DNA of 64,000 nt from Lactobacillus sp. ESL0677 (GCF_029392875.1 NZ_CP113946.1:930001-994000), one strand, 5' to 3'; positions 1-9,180 are shown, numbered from the stretch's first letter. Numbers and translations: made by a program. The notes: generated by a model from the letters alone, not told the origin.

Positions 1-1658
1 GGCAAAATCATTGGCCGTCTCTTGGTTCTTGAATATAAAAAGTCAGAAAGATTTTCAACAATTGCCTTACGGATAATGCTATCCTTAGGATGATCAGTCT
101 TATCCATTTCTGATTTAAGTACGTGATAGATATGTTTTTGAGCCTGACTGATTAAGTCAGTTGACTCACGCATATAGACAAAGCCACGGCTTAAAACATC
201 GGGTCCAGCTAAAACTCGCTTGTGCTTGTAATCAACGGTTGCAACTGCAACTACTAAGCCCTCTTCAGATAGAACCTGACGGTCATGGACAACGACGTTG
301 CCAACATCAGCAGTTCCTGAAGTATCAACATAAACATCGCCTGCTGGAATATGACCAGCAATTCTGGAACCTTCGGGACCGAAGCAGAGTACTTCACCGT
401 TTTCCAAAACAAAAGTATGGTCTGCTGGCACCCCAGCAGCTTGTGCTAATTCTGTATGGATTACTTGCATGCGGTACTCGCCGTGAACCGGAATCATATA
501 TTGCGGGTGGGTCAAGCGAACCATCATTTTTAGTTCTTCTTGACCACCATGACCAGAAGTATGAACGTTATTAACCCGGCCGTGAACAATATTAGCGCCG
601 CCTTCCATCAACTTATTGATTAGGTGGTTAACGCTCAAAGTATTCCCAGGAATTGGATTAGACGAGAAGATAATTGTATCTCCGGGCTGCAAACTGATTT
701 GTCTGTGAGTACCATTAGCAATTCGTGAAAGGGCAGCTAATGGTTCCCCTTGCGAGCCAGTACATAAAATCATGGCCTGATCAGCTGGTGTATGGTTAAT
801 TTCATTGGCATCGACAATTAATCCTTCGGGAACATTCAGATAGCCAAGGTCGATACCATTTTGCACGCCATTTTCCATACTACGGCCGAAAATGGCCACC
901 TTACGTCCCGTATCAATGGCAGCTTGAATAGCTGTTGATACGCGATAAAGGTTAGAAGCAAACGTGGCAAAAATAATTCGCCCGTGAATCCCGGTAATAA
1001 TGTCGTGCAGCGATTTCGCTACAAAACGTTCAGACTTGGTAAACTGGGTAACTTCTGCGTTAGTCGAGTCGGAAAGAAGGGCTAAGACGCCATCTTTGCC
1101 TAATTTAGCCATCTTTTGAAAGTCTGGAGCTGGTTGGTTCATTACTGGGGTTAAGTCGAACTTAAAGTCACCAGTAAAGACAACTGCACCAAGTGGCGTA
1201 TGAACAGCAATTCCTAAGGTGTCAGGAATTGAGTGGGTGGTTCTGAAGAATTCAACGGATAACTTCTTGAATTTGAGGACAGTGTCTTCGTGTTCCTCGT
1301 GAAGTTCGGTTGTTCTTAAGATACCATGTTCTTCAAGCTTGCCCTTAATCAAGGCCAAGGCAAACGGAGTAGCGTAAACCGGAATTTCTGGAATTTTTTC
1401 TAGTAAAAACGGGATACCACCAATGTGGTCTTCGTGACCGTGACTGACAACTAACGCCTTAATTTTCTTGCGATTCTTAACTAAGTAAGAATAGTCAGAA
1501 ATAACGTAGTTAATCCCCAGTAAATCATCTTCTGGGAACTTAATCCCGCAATCCATGATGATAATTTCATCTTGATATTGAACACAATACATATTTTTGC
1601 CGATTTCGTGCAACCCCCCGATTGCAAAAACGGCAACTTCATTATTTTTAATGCGCAC
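1..1658 (-). CDS. rnjA: Ribonuclease J1 (partial, C-terminal end outside window)
   Basis: A metallo-beta-lactamase/beta-CASP RNase that acts as 5'-to-3' exonuclease and endonuclease in mRNA decay and rRNA maturation. The frame opens with GTG at 1658 and runs off the window edge, giving about 552 residues. The last readable residues (RRPMIL) match the family's final segment, so only a few residues are missing. The full zinc motif HGHEDH lies near residues 73-78. The later HTSGHG and PVHGEYR motifs are also intact, in contrast to the paralogue at 13360. It sits directly behind rpoY, the usual ykzG-rnjA pair of Bacilli, so J1 is the better name. Confidence 0.95.
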   Translation of the reverse strand, partial: MRIKNNEVAVFAIGGLHEIGKNMYCVQYQDEIIIMDCGIKFPEDDLLGINYVISDYSYLVKNRKKIKALVVSHGHEDHIGGIPFLLEKIPEIPVYATPFALALIKGKLEEHGILRTTELHEEHEDTVLKFKKLSVEFFRTTHSIPDTLGIAVHTPLGAVVFTGDFKFDLTPVMNQPAPDFQKMAKLGKDGVLALLSDSTNAEVTQFTKSERFVAKSLHDIITGIHGRIIFATFASNLYRVSTAIQAAIDTGRKVAIFGRSMENGVQNGIDLGYLNVPEGLIVDANEINHTPADQAMILCTGSQGEPLAALSRIANGTHRQISLQPGDTIIFSSNPIPGNTLSVNHLINKLMEGGANIVHGRVNNVHTSGHGGQEELKMMVRLTHPQYMIPVHGEYRMQVIHTELAQAAGVPADHTFVLENGEVLCFGPEGSRIAGHIPAGDVYVDTSGTADVGNVVVHDRQVLSEEGLVVAVATVDYKHKRVLAGPDVLSRGFVYMRESTDLISQAQKHIYHVLKSEMDKTDHPKDSIIRKAIVENLSDFLYSRTKRRPMIL

Positions 1659-1663
1659 GAAAA

Positions 1664-1888
1664 CTACTTCTTACTCTCAAACGACGTTAATTTAAAATCA
1701 GCGTGTTCTTTTTCGTAATCTAATGAATTACCTGCGAGTTCTTGGATGAGTTCGATGTTGTAGGGGGTATTTTCCTCAACCAATGTCCGGGCACTGACCA
1801 TGTTGTCAGCTTCCATATAAAGAGTTTCGGTTGTTTCTCTACGTGGGTTAACAACCTTGTCTTTTTGATACAAAACTTTGTAGATCAT
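1664..1888 (-). CDS. rpoY: DNA-dependent RNA polymerase epsilon subunit (RpoY/YkzG)
   Basis: A 74-residue protein of the DUF1447 family, the small epsilon subunit that binds RNA polymerase in Firmicutes. It is acidic at the C-terminus and begins [10 protein letters not shown], typical of the family. The ATG has an AGGAGA site just upstream. It is 5 bases from rnjA and almost certainly co-transcribed with it. The plus-strand reading over the same bases is a shadow. Confidence 0.9.
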   Translation of the reverse strand: MIYKVLYQKDKVVNPRRETTETLYMEADNMVSARTLVEENTPYNIELIQELAGNSLDYEKEHADFKLTSFESKK

Positions 1889-1928
1889 CTTTGTATTCTC
1901 CTATTCAGTTATAAAAACGTTCTTAAGA

Positions 1929-1972
1929 TGAATATTTGCAAAAATATTCAATAGCTAATAAAAATTCTACCA
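1929..1972 (-). promoter_or_regulatory. rpoY-rnjA promoter (extended -10) and 5' stem-loop
   Basis: On the minus strand TGG-TAGAAT (1972-1964) forms an extended -10 element; no good -35 is visible. Just after the expected start a hairpin with 9-bp arms (TGAATATTT / AAATATTCA, 1950-1929) and a 4-base loop would sit at the 5' end of the mRNA. The promoter is inferred; the stem-loop is directly visible. Confidence 0.5.
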
Positions 1973-2014
1973 TAATTGCAATGGCAAGTATAGAAACAAG
2001 TTTTAAATAGTTAA

Positions 2015-2048
2015 GCAAAAAAGCCGTCAAACAGGCATTGGCGGCTTC
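2015..2048 (-). terminator. Intrinsic terminator of def
   Basis: On the minus strand an AAGCCG/CGGCTT-type stem is followed by TTTTTT (complement of the A run at 2017-2022), just after the def stop codon. This places a boundary between def and the rpoY promoter. Confidence 0.75.
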
Positions 2049-2064
2049 TTTGTCTCTAACTTAA

Positions 2065-2619
2065 CTAATAAATAACGACTGTGTCTTCATCTAACTTAAA
2101 TGGGTCTTGCTTGTTGATCCGGTCATAAAAGAGGTGACCACGCAAGTGCTCAATTTCGTGAGAAGCAACAATTGCTGGATAATCCTTTAAGCGAATGGTC
2201 TTTTCCTCACCATCAACAGTATAATAATGAATCTTTAACTTATCGGGACGGGGCACATAACCATCAATTACCTTGTCAACGCTTAGGCAGCCTTCGCCTT
2301 CACTCAGGCAGGCTTGGCGGACTGATTCGGACAAAATTTCAGGATTAACAAAAGTTTCCTTAAAAATAATTTCGTTCTTTTCATTTGGTACAAGCAGTGA
2401 GGCCATTTGGACACTTTCGCCGACTTGAGGTGCAGCCAGACCAACACCCGCACGTAATTGGTGCTTTTTGGCAATTTTAGGATCTTGCGAATTAATTAGG
2501 TATTCCATCATTTCGTCAGCTAATTGGCGATAGTGGTCACTAAGTGGAAAAGTCAACGGCTGTGCCACTTTACGCAATACTGGATTACCGTCGCGGGTAA
2601 TATCTTTCATTAAAATCAA
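2065..2619 (-). CDS. def: Peptide deformylase
   Basis: Removes the N-formyl group from new proteins in the cytoplasm. All three family motifs are present: GVGLAAPQ (about 58-65), EGCLS with the metal Cys (about 109-113) and HEIEH (154-158). The length of 184 residues is normal for the Gram-positive type-2 enzyme. The start is a TTG at 2619 with GAGTG upstream; an in-frame ATG at 2610 is the alternative. It stands alone, divergent from typA, with its own terminator. Confidence 0.95.
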   Translation of the reverse strand: MILMKDITRDGNPVLRKVAQPLTFPLSDHYRQLADEMMEYLINSQDPKIAKKHQLRAGVGLAAPQVGESVQMASLLVPNEKNEIIFKETFVNPEILSESVRQACLSEGEGCLSVDKVIDGYVPRPDKLKIHYYTVDGEEKTIRLKDYPAIVASHEIEHLRGHLFYDRINKQDPFKLDEDTVVIY

Positions 2620-2732
2620 TTGAATTCACTCTTTCATCTAAAAGTTATACTTATATTTTTACCATAAATCTGGTTTAATTGTCTGACTTTTATTCTATAA
2701 CACTTTTCAATTTTGAAAAAGAGGGTTAAACG

Positions 2733-2761
2733 TTGACCTGCATATACTTAGGTGGTAAAAT
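2733..2761 (+). promoter_or_regulatory. Predicted promoter of the typA leader
   Basis: TTGACC (2733-2738), a 17-base spacer and TAAAAT (2756-2761) form a near-consensus sigma-A promoter. Transcription would start near 2768, about 108 bases before the typA start. The bases AGGTGG at 2750-2755 could instead be a ribosome binding site for the short reading frame at 2764; both readings cannot hold for the same transcript. Confidence 0.6.
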
Positions 2762-2763
2762 CA

Positions 2764-2832
2764 ATGAGCGTAACTACACAGATATTAAAACACTTCGATC
2801 AGCATGTTTTAAGCATGCCGCCGAAACTGTGA
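2764..2832 (+). CDS. Possible 22-residue leader peptide upstream of typA
   Basis: An ATG at 2764, eight bases after AGGTGG, opens a 22-codon frame that ends with TGA at 2830-2832, inside the left arm of the terminator at 2824-2850. Placement of the stop in the hairpin resembles attenuation leader peptides. If transcription begins near 2768 from the promoter at 2733, this ATG is not in the RNA, so the call depends on an upstream start. No homologue is recognised. Confidence 0.25.
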   Translation: MSVTTQILKHFDQHVLSMPPKL

Positions 2833-2850
2833 CAAAGTCACAGTTTTTTT
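2785..2850 (+). terminator. Leader hairpin plus intrinsic terminator before typA
   Basis: Two hairpins follow each other. The first pairs TTAAAACA (2785-2792) with TGTTTTAA (2805-2812). The second is a perfect 9-bp stem AACTGTGAC / GTCACAGTT with an AAA loop, followed by seven Ts ending at 2850. The second is a textbook intrinsic terminator placed before the typA ribosome binding site rather than after a gene, so it looks like an attenuator or the end of a short RNA. Confidence 0.75.
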
Positions 2851-2875
2851 ATTGAGGAGTGGAGGAGGAATACTT

Positions 2876-4717
2876 TTGTCAGAAAAAAGAAGAGACGATA
2901 TTAGAAATATAGCTATCATAGCTCACGTTGACCACGGTAAGACAACTTTGGTTAACCAATTATTGAAGCAATCCGACACTCTACCTGAGCATATGGCTTT
3001 GGAAGACCGGGCAATGGATTCAAACGATATTGAACGTGAACGTGGTATTACTATCTTATCTAAGAATACTGCAGTTAAATACCACGATACTACAATCAAC
3101 ATTTTGGATACGCCGGGACACGCCGACTTTGGTGGTGAAGTTGAGCGAATCATGCACATGGTTGATGGGGCATTACTTTTGGTTGATGCCTACGAAGGTA
3201 CAATGCCGCAGACTCGTTTCGTGCTGAAAAAGGCTTTGGAAGCTGGTGTTAAGCCAATCGTTGTTATCAACAAGATTGACCGCCCAGGTGCTCGTCCTAA
3301 GCAAGTAATGGATGAAGTATTGGAACTCTTCATTGAATTAGGTGCTAACGATGAACAGCTTGACTTCCCAGTTGTTTATGCTTCAGCTTTGAATGGAACT
3401 TCTTCATACGAAGCTGATCCAGCAACTCAAAAAGAAACAATGGCTCCAATTTTTGATACCATTCTTAAGGCAATTCCAGCTCCACTTGACAACGTTGATG
3501 AACCATTACAATTCCAAATCACAATGCTTGATTGGGATGACTATGTTGGTCGTATTGGTGTTGGTCGTATTTACCGCGGCCAAGTTAAGGTTGGCGACAA
3601 CATCACTGTTATGAAGCGTGATGGCTCGACCCAAAACTTCCGCGTTACTAAGCTCTTTGGTTTCTTTGGCTTGAAGCGTAACGAAATTAAGGAAGCTAAA
3701 GCTGGTGACATTATTGCAATCAGTGGAATTAACGACATCTTTGTCGGTGAAACAATTGCTTCAGCTGAACATCCAGAGGCATTACCATTACTTAAGATTG
3801 ATCCACCTACTTTGCAGATGGACTTTGTTGCTAGTGACTCACCATTTGCTGGTCGTGAAGGTGATAAGGTTACCCCTAAGAAATTGGAAGACCGTTTGAT
3901 TAAGCAAACTCGGACCGATGTTTCTTTGAAGGTTGAACCAACCGACCAAATTAACGCTTGGACTGTTTCTGGTCGTGGTGAACTTCACTTGTCAATCTTA
4001 GTTGAAGAAATGCGTCGTGAAGGCTTTGAATTACAACTTTCACGGCCAAAGGTTATTTACCGTGAAGTTGATGGTACAATGTGTGAACCATTTGAAGCTG
4101 TTCAAGTTGATACTCCAGATGAATACGTTGGTTCAGTTATTGACTCCTTATCACAAAGAAAAGGTGAGATGCAGAACATGACCTCAACTGGTAACGGTCA
4201 AACTCGTCTTGACTTCTTAGTACCATCTCGTGGCTTGATTGGTTACAACAACGAATTTATGTCACAAACTGGTGGTTACGGAATTATGAACCACAGTTTT
4301 GACTCATACAAGCCAATTGTTAAGAACTGGGAACCAGGTCGAGTAAACGGTGCTTTGGTTTCAATCAGTCAAGGTAAGTCAACTACATACTCATTGCAAA
4401 CTGTAGAACAACGTGGTCAATTATTTATCGGTGCCGGTGTTGAAGTTTACGAAGGAATGATTGTTGGTCAATCTTCTCGTGATCGTGATATTGCCGTTAA
4501 CGTTATTAAGGGTAAGAACTTAACTAACACTCGTGCTGCTGGTAAAGACCATGCTGCTGCTATCCATGCGCCAAAGAAGTTGACTTTGGAAGAAGCAATT
4601 GAATTCTTAAATGAAGATGAATATTGTGAGGTTACTCCTGAATCAATCCGTCTTCGCAAGAAGATTTTAAACACTTCAGAACGTCAAAAGGCTGACAAGA
4701 AGCGTAACCGTAACTAA
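2876..4717 (+). CDS. typA: Ribosome-associated GTPase TypA/BipA
   Basis: A translational GTPase of the EF-G/LepA class linked to 50S assembly and to growth at low temperature. The start is taken as TTG at 2876, with GGAGGAGG eight bases before it; a longer TTG start at 2852 would use the ribosome binding site itself as coding sequence. The product is 613 residues, normal for the family. G-domain motifs [22 protein letters not shown] and NKIDR are clear, followed by the EF-Tu domain 2, EF-G III/V and BipA C-terminal domains. It is preceded by an unusual leader with a terminator. Confidence 0.96.
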   Translation: MSEKRRDDIRNIAIIAHVDHGKTTLVNQLLKQSDTLPEHMALEDRAMDSNDIERERGITILSKNTAVKYHDTTINILDTPGHADFGGEVERIMHMVDGALLLVDAYEGTMPQTRFVLKKALEAGVKPIVVINKIDRPGARPKQVMDEVLELFIELGANDEQLDFPVVYASALNGTSSYEADPATQKETMAPIFDTILKAIPAPLDNVDEPLQFQITMLDWDDYVGRIGVGRIYRGQVKVGDNITVMKRDGSTQNFRVTKLFGFFGLKRNEIKEAKAGDIIAISGINDIFVGETIASAEHPEALPLLKIDPPTLQMDFVASDSPFAGREGDKVTPKKLEDRLIKQTRTDVSLKVEPTDQINAWTVSGRGELHLSILVEEMRREGFELQLSRPKVIYREVDGTMCEPFEAVQVDTPDEYVGSVIDSLSQRKGEMQNMTSTGNGQTRLDFLVPSRGLIGYNNEFMSQTGGYGIMNHSFDSYKPIVKNWEPGRVNGALVSISQGKSTTYSLQTVEQRGQLFIGAGVEVYEGMIVGQSSRDRDIAVNVIKGKNLTNTRAAGKDHAAAIHAPKKLTLEEAIEFLNEDEYCEVTPESIRLRKKILNTSERQKADKKRNRN

Positions 4718-4735
4718 TCAAAGTTTAACAAATTC

Positions 4736-4775
4736 AAAAAAAGAGCATTCACCTAATGAAGTGGTGCTCTTTTTG
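4736..4775 (+). terminator. Terminator of typA
   Basis: AAAAAGAGCA and TGCTCTTTTT form the arms of a hairpin that ends in a T run, 20 bases after the typA stop. A TATAAT at 4779-4784 just downstream may drive ftsW. Confidence 0.85.
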
Positions 4776-4819
4776 CTTTATAATAAAAGCAGGTTTTTAC
4801 TCTGAAGGAGAGGCTATCC

Positions 4820-5992
4820 GTGCGTGAGAAAATACACCATTTGAATTACAATATTTTAGTTCCATATTTGTTACTGATTGTTATCGGAATCATTATGGTT
4901 TATTCGGCAAGTTCTGATATTTTGCTGGTAAATGGTTTTAAGCCGTCAGTTTATGGTGTTAGGCAAGCGGAGTATGCTGTTGCCGGACTAGTCTTTGCCT
5001 GTTTGTTTTTAGGACTAAGACTTGAAAATCTTAAAAGTGCCAAGTTCGTTGAGTGGTTTTTGGGAATTAGCATGTTATTGCTCGCTTACTTGATTGGCTT
5101 AAAAATCATCAGGGGTTCGGCAGCCGCCGTTAATGGGGCTGTTGGTTGGATTGACTTAAAGGTTATCAAAATTCAACCACTGGAAATTGCCAAATTAGCC
5201 TTAGTTGTTTACCTTGCCTTTATTTTAGACCGACATGATGGTGCTTTTAGACTTGGTCATATTATCGAAAATCTGTCACGGCCAGCATTTCTAGCGGTAA
5301 TCATGATGTTTTTGGTATTACTTGAACCGGACTTTGGGGGAACTGCAATCTTAGCAATGATTGTGATTGTGATGTTTGCGATGTCAGGTATTCCTGCCAA
5401 AATAGCAGTATTTTGGCTAGTTGGTATTGGTGTTGGTGTCTTTTTACTGGTGGCATTAGTGGTGCACTGGAATCCAAAATTCTTACAAACTAGTTATCAA
5501 TATCAACGCTTTATGTCGTTTTTACACCCGTTTCAATTGCAGCAAAAGGGTGGCGCGCAGCTTGTTAATTCCTACTATGCAATTCATAATGGTGGCCTGT
5601 TTGGTGTTGGTCTTGGTAATAGTATGCAAAAGCGCGGTTATTTACCAGAGCCATACACAGACTTTATTTTGTCGATTGCGGCTGAGGAACTTGGTGCAGT
5701 TGGCGCAATTGTTATCGTTGGTCTAATCTTTTACTTAATGTGGAGTATTATGGATGTTGGCATTCATGCCAAGTCCCAGTTTGATGCCTTGATTTGTTTT
5801 GGCGTGGCCACGATTATTTTTACAGAAACTTTATTTAACGTTGGTGCGGTACTGGGCCTTCTTCCAATTACGGGGGTGACCTTACCGTTTATTTCTTATG
5901 GTGGGTCATCAATGATTGTCCTTTCCGCATCGATTGGCTTAGTACTTAACGTGGCAGCTAATGAAAGAATGGAGAAGGAGCGTGAAGAATGA
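4820..5992 (+). CDS. ftsW: Peptidoglycan glycosyltransferase, FtsW/RodA (SEDS) family
   Basis: An integral membrane SEDS polymerase that extends septal glycan strands from lipid II with a partner class B PBP. The 390 residues hold about ten membrane segments, the conserved PEPYTDFILSIAAEELG loop (about 274-290) and the C-terminal SYGGSSMI motif. The start is GTG at 4820 with AAGGAGAGG upstream. Position after typA and before ylbG/rsmD/coaD is usual for FtsW in lactobacilli. RodA cannot be excluded on motifs alone. The stop overlaps ylbG by ATGA. Confidence 0.9.
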   Translation: MREKIHHLNYNILVPYLLLIVIGIIMVYSASSDILLVNGFKPSVYGVRQAEYAVAGLVFACLFLGLRLENLKSAKFVEWFLGISMLLLAYLIGLKIIRGSAAAVNGAVGWIDLKVIKIQPLEIAKLALVVYLAFILDRHDGAFRLGHIIENLSRPAFLAVIMMFLVLLEPDFGGTAILAMIVIVMFAMSGIPAKIAVFWLVGIGVGVFLLVALVVHWNPKFLQTSYQYQRFMSFLHPFQLQQKGGAQLVNSYYAIHNGGLFGVGLGNSMQKRGYLPEPYTDFILSIAAEELGAVGAIVIVGLIFYLMWSIMDVGIHAKSQFDALICFGVATIIFTETLFNVGAVLGLLPITGVTLPFISYGGSSMIVLSASIGLVLNVAANERMEKEREE

Positions 5993-6330
5993 GTATTAAT
6001 CAGGACTTACAGGACACTCCTGTGACTGAGAGACAGGGCCTAATTGTCTACCTTGATTCGGTTAGTAACCAATACAAGTTACGGCATTATGGCGATATTG
6101 TCTATTTTTCTAAAAAAATGTGTTACTGCGTTTTATATACTGATCAAAAAGAAATTGATCAGGTAATCCAAAAGTTAAATTCACTCGATTTTGTTAAAAA
6201 AGTTGAAAAATCAAGTGAAGAAAATTTGGATTTATCAAGCAGTCATATTGAACAACAAATTACCGAGATGGCGCAAGCCGCAGAAGATAAACTATTAAAA
6301 GAACAAGAAAAATTGGAACATCTATCATGA
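5989..6330 (+). CDS. YlbG family protein (DUF2129)
   Basis: A 113-residue cytoplasmic protein. The N-terminal 85 residues match the YlbG/UPF0298 family of Bacilli, whose role is not established to my knowledge. The C-terminus is a charged helical tail (about 80-113). The gene overlaps ftsW by 4 bases and rsmD by 4 bases (both ATGA), so the three are translationally coupled. The ylbG-rsmD-coaD order is conserved in Bacilli. Confidence 0.8.
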   Translation: MSINQDLQDTPVTERQGLIVYLDSVSNQYKLRHYGDIVYFSKKMCYCVLYTDQKEIDQVIQKLNSLDFVKKVEKSSEENLDLSSSHIEQQITEMAQAAEDKLLKEQEKLEHLS

Positions 6331-6878
6331 GAATTATTTCTGGCAAATATGCTAAACGCAATTTATTTACGTTAAAAAGCCAAAAGACAAGACCAACGAG
6401 CGATAAGGTTAAGGAATCGTTGTTTAATAGCCTGGGGCAATTTTTCTCCGGTGGGCAAGTGCTTGACCTGTATGGCGGCAGTGGTGCCTTAGGAATTGAA
6501 GCAGTGTCACGGGGGTGTGACCATGCAACAATAGTTGATATTAATTACGCGGCTGTAGAAATTATTCGCAAAAATGTTGCGCTTACTAAGGAAGAAAATC
6601 GATTTTCGGTTTATAAAATGTCTAGTAGTGTTGCGCTTAAGAAATTGGCGCAGGATGAGAAGCAGTTTGACCTAGTGTTTTTAGATCCGCCATATGCTAA
6701 ACAGCAAATTGCAAAAGATATGCAAAAGATGGCAGAACTAGACTTGTTAACACCAGAGGCATTAATTGTTGCAGAGACCGATGATGAGACTAGTTTAGGT
6801 GGCATTGCTAATTTTGCCTTAATTAAGGAGCATCATTTGGGCAAAACGATTGTCCGCTTTTATCGGAGGGAAGAGTAA
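6327..6878 (+). CDS. rsmD: 16S rRNA (guanine-966 N2)-methyltransferase
   Basis: Methylates G966 of 16S rRNA with S-adenosylmethionine. The 183-residue protein starts MRIISGKYAKRNL, has the SAM-binding loop LDLYGGSGALGIEAVSRG (about 46-63) and the catalytic LDPPYA motif (about 117-122) of N2-guanine/N6-adenine methyltransferases. It overlaps ylbG (ATGA) and shares one base with coaD (TAATG). Confidence 0.93.
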   Translation: MRIISGKYAKRNLFTLKSQKTRPTSDKVKESLFNSLGQFFSGGQVLDLYGGSGALGIEAVSRGCDHATIVDINYAAVEIIRKNVALTKEENRFSVYKMSSSVALKKLAQDEKQFDLVFLDPPYAKQQIAKDMQKMAELDLLTPEALIVAETDDETSLGGIANFALIKEHHLGKTIVRFYRREE

Positions 6879-7357
6879 TGACAGCTGCATTGTTTCCGGG
6901 GAGTTTTGACCCAATTACCAATGGTCATGTTGGCGTTATCAAGCAGGCTGCGGGGATGTTTGATAAGCTGTACGTGGTGGTAATGACTAATATGGCCAAG
7001 AAATATTTGTTTACCGTTGATGAGCGGGTTGCTTTTGCTCAGGATGCGTTAAAAGACTGCCCTAATGTTGAGGTTTTAAAACGGCCAGAAGATTTAACAG
7101 TTAATGTTGCTCGTGAATTGCATGCAAAGGCAATTGTTCGCGGCGTGCGCAACAGTTCCGACTTTTTGTATGAGCAGGAAATCGCAGCGATGAATAAAAA
7201 AATGGTACCAGATGTGGCAACAGTTTTGTTATTTACTAAACCAGAAGATAGTTTTGTTGCCTCAAGTATTATCAAAGAAGTTGCCCATTTTCATGGCGAT
7301 ATTAGTGCTTTTCTGCCTAAAATGGCGGCTGAAGCTGTAAAACAAAAGTTGGGATAG
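6878..7357 (+). CDS. coaD: Phosphopantetheine adenylyltransferase
   Basis: Transfers AMP from ATP to 4'-phosphopantetheine, the next-to-last step of coenzyme A synthesis. The 159-residue protein carries the nucleotidyltransferase motif GSFDPITNGH (about 8-17), the RGVRN segment near residue 87-91 and the C-terminal SSSIIKE-like region (ASSIIKE). Length is normal. The start codon overlaps the rsmD stop (TAATG). Confidence 0.95.
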   Translation: MTAALFPGSFDPITNGHVGVIKQAAGMFDKLYVVVMTNMAKKYLFTVDERVAFAQDALKDCPNVEVLKRPEDLTVNVARELHAKAIVRGVRNSSDFLYEQEIAAMNKKMVPDVATVLLFTKPEDSFVASSIIKEVAHFHGDISAFLPKMAAEAVKQKLG

Positions 7358-7361
7358 AGTT

Positions 7362-8411
7362 ATGACAAAAGAGCATCAAAATCCGTCACAAGGCAAAAGA
7401 AGACTACGCAACTGGCTATTTGGAATTATTTTTCTCGTGTTAGTAGTTGTTGGTCTAAGTTGGCCAACTAATTATTACCTAGAAATGCCGGGCGAAGCTG
7501 TTTCTACCGGTCAATTTGTGAAAAGTAGTCAACATACACCCAATAATTTATATTTAGTAACAGTGAGTGAAACCAGTCAGCCAGCAACGGTGTTGCAATA
7601 TTTATGGAGCTATACGCAAAAATATACAACGCGAATACCGAGTTCTGAATTACTTGGCGGGCAAACCAATAGCCAATATCAAGAATTGCAGAATTGGTTT
7701 ATGGAAACCAGCCAGCAAAATGCAATTTACTATGCTGCCAAAAAAGCTGGTCTAAAGCCGCAACTTAATTACAAGGGCGTCTATGTGATGCAAGTTCAGA
7801 AACAGTCGAGTTTTAAGGATAAATTGCAGGTTGGCGATACTGTTCTTGGGGCTAATGGTCACCGCTTTAAATCAACCGAAGAAATGATGCAGTATCTGCA
7901 AAAGCGGCCGCTTCACTCGCAGGTTAAAATTATGGTGCTGCGTGAAGGTAAAAAGCAGTTTTTTACCGGTAAGATTGTGAAAGTGGCAGGGACTGGTAAG
8001 CCTGGAATTGGCATTCAGCTAGTTGAACATGTTCAGGTAACCACTAAACCGCGATTGACAATTGACGCAGGTGAAATCGGTGGCCCGTCGGCTGGTCTGA
8101 TGTTTACGTTAACCAGTTATGAAACTTTTACGGGCCGTCAACTGGCTCAAGGACATAAGATTGCTGGTACTGGGACAATTGCACCCAGTGGTAAGGTAGG
8201 CATTATTGGCGGGGTTGATAAGAAGGTTGTCGCCGCCGATAGAGTTGGTGCCGAAATCTTTTTTGCGCCGACCGATACAACTGGTGTTAAAAAGTCAGCT
8301 AGCAATTATGTAGTTGCTAAGAAGACAGCACGCGCAATTCATTCAAAGATGAAAATTGTTCCCGTTAAGACCTTTACTGATGCACTCAATTATTTAAAAC
8401 AACATTATTAA
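7362..8411 (+). CDS. Membrane-anchored Lon-like PDZ serine protease (YlbL/SepM family)
   Basis: A 349-residue protein with one N-terminal membrane segment (about 18-38), a PDZ domain (about 130-210) and a C-terminal Lon-type proteolytic domain. The catalytic Ser is in GPSAG (about 243-247) and the Lys in GGVDKKVVAADR. Family members act on the outer face of the membrane; SepM of Streptococcus mutans trims a competence peptide, and YlbL of B. subtilis clears a cell-division inhibitor. Which role applies here is unknown. The next genes are the DNA uptake genes comEA and comEC, but a terminator lies between. Confidence 0.87.
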   Translation: MTKEHQNPSQGKRRLRNWLFGIIFLVLVVVGLSWPTNYYLEMPGEAVSTGQFVKSSQHTPNNLYLVTVSETSQPATVLQYLWSYTQKYTTRIPSSELLGGQTNSQYQELQNWFMETSQQNAIYYAAKKAGLKPQLNYKGVYVMQVQKQSSFKDKLQVGDTVLGANGHRFKSTEEMMQYLQKRPLHSQVKIMVLREGKKQFFTGKIVKVAGTGKPGIGIQLVEHVQVTTKPRLTIDAGEIGGPSAGLMFTLTSYETFTGRQLAQGHKIAGTGTIAPSGKVGIIGGVDKKVVAADRVGAEIFFAPTDTTGVKKSASNYVVAKKTARAIHSKMKIVPVKTFTDALNYLKQHY

Positions 8412-8413
8412 TT

Positions 8414-8446
8414 AAAAAGTCCAGAAAAAATTCTGGGCTTTTTTGC
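8414..8446 (+). terminator. Terminator after the YlbL/SepM-like protease
   Basis: AAGTCCAGAA and TTCTGGGCTT form a hairpin followed by a T run, directly after the stop codon. Confidence 0.85.
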
Positions 8447-8472
8447 GTATTTAATAATTGAGGTGAAAAAAC

Positions 8473-9180
8473 GTGAATTGGGAACAAATTAAAGATTTTA
8501 TTTTGGAACATAAACAGTATTTTTTGGTTGGATTAGTTGTTATTGGGATTGCTCTTTGGACTTATCAAGGAAGTGGTCAAAATAATACGGCTACCGAATT
8601 TACTGAAGATTCGCAAACAGAGCAAAAAAGCGCATCAGTTAAAAGTGCAGCTAAGGATGTTAATAAAACCAGCGCACAGGAGGAGCCAGCGAAACCGAAA
8701 AATGTCACTTGTGATATTTCTGGAGCTGTTAGACATCAAGGTGTCTATACCTTAAAGGCTGGTGCAAGAATGCAAGAACTGATTGAAGCTGCTGGCGGGG
8801 CTGCTAGTAACGCACAATTAAAGCAGGTCAATCGCGCGTTAATCTTGCAAGATCAGGATAAGGTTCATATTCCATATCGGGGTGAAAAAATTAAGGCTGA
8901 TGAAATTGTAGTATCAATTGGTGGCAGTTCTGCAGCAGCCACTACTTCAGATGATTCTGGCAGTTCAACTACTTCTGATAAGTCTGGAGCCAAAGTTAAT
9001 TTGAATACAGCAGATGCCCAAGGACTGCAGCAGCTTAACGGTATTGGTGAGAAAAAGGCGGAGCAGATAATTGCTTACCGTCAAAAAAATGGTAATTTTA
9101 AAAAGATTGAAGATTTAAAGCAGGTTTCAGGAATTGGCGACAAAACTTTTGCGGCGCTCAAAGACCAACTGGCAGTCTGA
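8473..9180 (+). CDS. comEA: Competence protein ComEA, DNA receptor
   Basis: Surface DNA-binding receptor for transformation. The 235 residues comprise one N-terminal membrane anchor (about 13-31), a low-complexity linker, an SLBB-type domain (about 75-145), a Ser/Thr-rich linker and a C-terminal helix-hairpin-helix pair (about 172-235) with NLNTADAQGLQQLNGIG. The start is GTG at 8473 with GAGGTG upstream. Its end overlaps the comEC frame by 47 bases. The gene looks intact; nothing here shows whether it is expressed. Confidence 0.92.
   Translation: MNWEQIKDFILEHKQYFLVGLVVIGIALWTYQGSGQNNTATEFTEDSQTEQKSASVKSAAKDVNKTSAQEEPAKPKNVTCDISGAVRHQGVYTLKAGARMQELIEAAGGAASNAQLKQVNRALILQDQDKVHIPYRGEKIKADEIVVSIGGSSAAATTSDDSGSSTTSDKSGAKVNLNTADAQGLQQLNGIGEKKAEQIIAYRQKNGNFKKIEDLKQVSGIGDKTFAALKDQLAV

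Noticed and set aside
161..574. A 137-codon + strand reading frame over the start of the window
   Set aside because: It lies opposite the RNase J1 gene, whose minus-strand frame has all catalytic motifs; the + frame is His/Gln/Leu-rich with no domain and no binding site.
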